Source: Gaertneriomyces semiglobifer (Eukaryota; Chytridiomycota; Chytridiomycetes; Spizellomycetales; Spizellomycetaceae). Taken from it: DNA of 64,000 nt. Position numbers and translations under genes: made by a program. The stretch is taken from assembly GCA_025558075.1 (NCBI GenBank), contig JAHLKF010000013.1, positions 62,001 to 126,000 on the forward strand, given 5' to 3'. Below, one piece after another: positions 61,333 through 64,000 of this stretch; the stretch's first letter is position 1, and each line of letters begins with the position of its first letter. Below the pieces are notes generated by a model. It worked only from the letters and a program-made list of their open reading frames with translations, made no database searches and was not told the origin of the DNA.

Positions 61333-61714
61333 CCTACGCAAACCAGCGTAAGAACGTCTGCTATTAAGTTGGTGATAACTGGGCGCCTGTAATTAATGGT
61401 ATCGAAGGGTTACGCTTGGGCGCGGCAGCGTCTAAGAAGTACTCGAGACAGTGCAGTTCGACATAACGACTATGACATGTAATGCTGTGGTAATCCCAAG
61501 ATTTACCGGCAATCTTCAAAGTGAGCAGCTTGAAAGCGTTGAAGCTGCGGTTTCCATTGGTTTTAAGAAGAGGGAGAGCCCTGTATCGCCCTGCTCCATG
61601 TAAGGAATACGAAGGGAAGCTGCGTCCGAACACACGCAACTTCACCTCGCGCGCCGACGCGTGAAGACTTTTTCACGAAAACCCAAAGGGACCCTCACAA
61701 ATTCATAGGACACC
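61333..61714. other. Divergent promoter region
   Basis: 382 nt between DNA2 and Gemin2 starts; a minus frame crosses it with no recognisable content. Confidence 0.4.
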
Positions 61715-62762
61715 ATGCATCGATATAGTCAAAGTTCAGGAGGGCGGCATTGGACGCAGGCGGACGAAGACTCTATCAGGCGCCCTGCTCTACCGCTTGA
61801 AGGATATGATGACGAAGAGGAACCAGAAACCACGCCCGGAGCTCCACCCGCGAGCGGCCTGCAGTACCTGCGCATGGTCAGGTACCAAAAACCATTTCAT
61901 TTTTATTGGCATTGTCAGGTTTTGAGCTGTGTTTTTGAATGCCAGACAAGAGGCGCAAGCTTGTGAACAAATCGCTGTTGCAAAGATATCTCCGTTTCAA
62001 CTTGTGCAAAGCAACCCGGCGAACGTGCCGGACATACGAAAGATCTATTTTTCTAATGATCTGTCGCGTAACCCCGATATTCCTGAAGCTATTCGCCCGC
62101 GGCGGGATTGGTTGGAGAGTTTTATCGCCCGCTTTGAACTAATGAAGGTCCAACTGGAGAGATTTTGTAAAGACCTGCCGCAGAATACGTCAACGAACAT
62201 CAAAACACCGCATCTGAACGATGAAATTGCCTGGAAATCATGGTGCTACGGAAAAAGGAACCATAATGCGCCCAAGCTAACAGTTAACACTGCAGGTGAT
62301 GCGATGGACGTCGATACGCCCGACAATGGTACTGTCTCGCCAAAGGAGCTCATTGAAAATACCGCAGAGGATGTGCCGTTACTGTCGAGAGTGAGCCTGC
62401 TCCACCAAGGACAGGTTATTCGTCTACTAGAATACCACTGCACATGGTTGGGTAACACATCAATATCGCAAGAACAAGCAGAATGGCTTTTCGCTCTGTT
62501 TTTACGATTGGACAAACTTTTAACCGGTGAAGAAATTAGTGTGATACGAACCCTCTGCAGAAAATGTCAAACAATTCGAGCTGCAATGGTGCATGCGGCA
62601 GCAGACGACCCGCGAGCCGCAGGGCTCAACATGATTATAGCGGTAATCTCAAGTGTGTTTGGTCAGCGCGATTTAAGGTGGGCCAGTTTCACACTAAACA
62701 TTCCAGCTTATCCTTTGCCAACGGTATTACTACCATATAGCGACTTTGATCTCTGTAGATAA
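61715..62762 (+). CDS. GEMIN2: Gemin2/SIP1, SMN-complex snRNP assembly factor
   Basis: Partner of SMN that holds the Sm pentamer during spliceosomal snRNP assembly. Exons 61715-61881 and 61946-62762 (64-nt intron) give 327 aa, close to the human 280 with a longer middle. The N-terminal block ALPLEGYDDEEE...PASGLQYLRMVRQEAQACE is the family entry. The C-terminal helical domain includes LLHQGQVIRLLEYHCTWLG, EQAEWLFALFLRLDKLLTGE and IRTLCRKCQTIRA. An acidic linker holds a DAMDVDTPDNG insert. Presence fits the intron-dense genes around it. Confidence 0.9.
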
Positions 62763-62877
62763 ATGGTCTGGAAGTCTGGCCTTCATTAGATGAGACCAAA
62801 GCTTGAGGTTCGAAACCTTTCAATCTACCCTACTACACTACTGCTAGCTACCATGGCCTAGTACATCACCCACTACG

Positions 62878-64000
62878 TTAGTACTTTCTAGGGTCATTTG
62901 CCAAGCCCTCCCATAGAGCCTTCACCAAGCTTCGTTCATGAACAGCCGGAAAATCACCGCTGCTTTCCCACACGATAATTCCTTGCAACCCTCTGTCCCA
63001 CACAAACTTGCATTTTTCGTACACTGATTGGGGTGTATCGTATGAGTTTAAAACGCGTTTTGTTGGATCATACGAGTACGAAGCTTTGGCTCGATCATCC
63101 CAGTATTCAGTGGCGCCAGGCCGGGGCAGAGTCTTATAATCGCAGACTCCAGCTTCCCATGATTGATCGGGTACCTGGCCGTGTGAGGGACAGCCTAGGC
63201 CATCAGTATTGGCAAATCCGCGAGAATAAGCGGCGACACCAATGACTATCTTATGCGCCGGCACGCCAGCTGCTAAGTACGCATCCACTGAACCGGCCAC
63301 AGATAATGGTGCATACGGTGTGGGATATAAGTTCGTTTGATGACCTGCCGTGCAAGCTCCCCAAGCGGACGATGCATGGTCGTATGTCATTACGTTGATG
63401 CTCGTAACATAATTGGATATCTGCGCAAGTGGCATGTATCGGGCTTTTACGGGGTCTGATGGTGCACACATCGTTATCTCGCAACCAGGAGGTAGTCGGG
63501 ACCTCAAGAGAGCCAGAAAGGCGACAAAATTGTGCGGATCCTCCGTCCGTCGGCCGTTATCTGGTTCACCCCAAACCTTGTCTGGGGGACATATGTACTC
63601 CCAATCGCTGTCCAAAGTAAGAGTGTTAGCTGATCGGAACAGACGAGCTCCATGCTAATGCTTACATACATGTCCACCCGGTTGAACAACCCTGGCCATT
63701 TCTCAAAGACATGGCAGATGCCATTAACAAATGCTTGTCTCTCACTCTCCCCTTTGACCGCATCAGAGAACTTCTTGCTGAGCGTCCAACCTCCAATACT
63801 AAACCCCAGTCCAAAAGGCTTGCCCATTTTTTTCAGCTTCAACAATTGGCCAAAGTTGCCCCATGGTCCAACATTACTTGGATCTTCGTCCCAGCTGTCA
63901 GGCGGCGGGACACAGCTCTGCGGATCGGTGTACCGTTTGTCCGTGTCCGCCCATGCGTCAGTCAGAGCAGGTACGAGCGCCCCTCCTGGCCCGTCTGGGC
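62878..64000 (-). CDS. Glycoside hydrolase 18 chitinase, 5' end outside the window
   Basis: Cleaves beta-1,4-linked N-acetylglucosamine chains. The reading frame is open to the right edge, so the N-terminus is missing. Exon 64000-63670 holds GKPFGLGFSIGGWTLSKKF, the beta-3 strand SxGG motif. A 62-nt intron (63669-63608) splits the catalytic strand; after joining it reads FNRVDIDWEY, keeping the DxDxE core with Glu as acid, but with Asn-Arg where most enzymes have Asp-Gly. Downstream blocks: ITMCAPSDPVKARY, INVMTYDH, VIGVAAYSRGF, and IIVWESSGD near the end. The chitinase could act in wall remodelling or chitin feeding. Confidence 0.88.

Overview
This window is a gene-dense stretch of a nuclear fungal chromosome. 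Protein sequences point to fungi (Mdm10, Pet100, a Yop1-type tubule protein, an Nce101-like protein, a Crz1-like zinc-finger factor). GTPBP1-type GTPase, Gemin2, WDR5, Rheb and MEA1-like genes sit beside them. That mix, with many short introns, suggests an early-diverging, perhaps chytrid-like, fungus rather than a yeast. This placement is inference from gene content; no rRNA or other phylogenetic marker is present. I reconstructed most multi-exon genes by joining frames at GT...AG junctions. Introns are usually about 55-100 nt, and start codons were checked for a real ATG.

Layout, left to right: PFDN1 (+), a stand-alone YVH1-type zinc domain (-), MDM10 (+), RHB1/Rheb (-), a possible small basic protein (-), RRP3 (+), PWP1 (-), mitochondrial PheRS (+), deoxyhypusine synthase (-), YOP1 (+), a polyQ/coiled-coil protein (-), NOP9 (+), heat-shock factor (+), MEA1-like (+), a Uls1/Rad5-like SNF2 ATPase (-), WDR5 (+), an SP/TP-rich protein (-), a bacterial-type phosphoribosyltransferase (+), Rad4/XPC (-), Crz1-like (+), NOC4 (-), Nce101-like (-), PET100 (+), a mitochondrial carrier (-), an MFS transporter (-), an unknown protein (+), GTPBP1-like (+), TBP (+), SPT5 (-), ERV1 (+), DNA2 (-), Gemin2 (+), and a GH18 chitinase (-) running off the right edge.

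Neighbouring genes mostly alternate strand, giving many short head-to-head promoters and tail-to-tail junctions. Functional themes recur without forming an operon-like cluster: ribosome biogenesis (RRP3, PWP1, NOP9, NOC4, possibly the YVH1-type protein), transcription (TBP, SPT5, WDR5, HSF), DNA repair/replication (XPC, DNA2, SNF2), and mitochondria (MDM10, PheRS, PET100, ERV1, carrier).

The most notable points are two consecutive micro-exons (9 and 11 nt) encoding the ATP-binding loop of the SNF2 protein, an apparent frameshift in a C-run of the GTPBP1-like gene, a YVH1-type zinc domain with no phosphatase, and a probable bacterium-derived phosphoribosyltransferase. I see no mobile element, CRISPR array, rRNA or convincing tRNA, and no clear undescribed multi-gene system.
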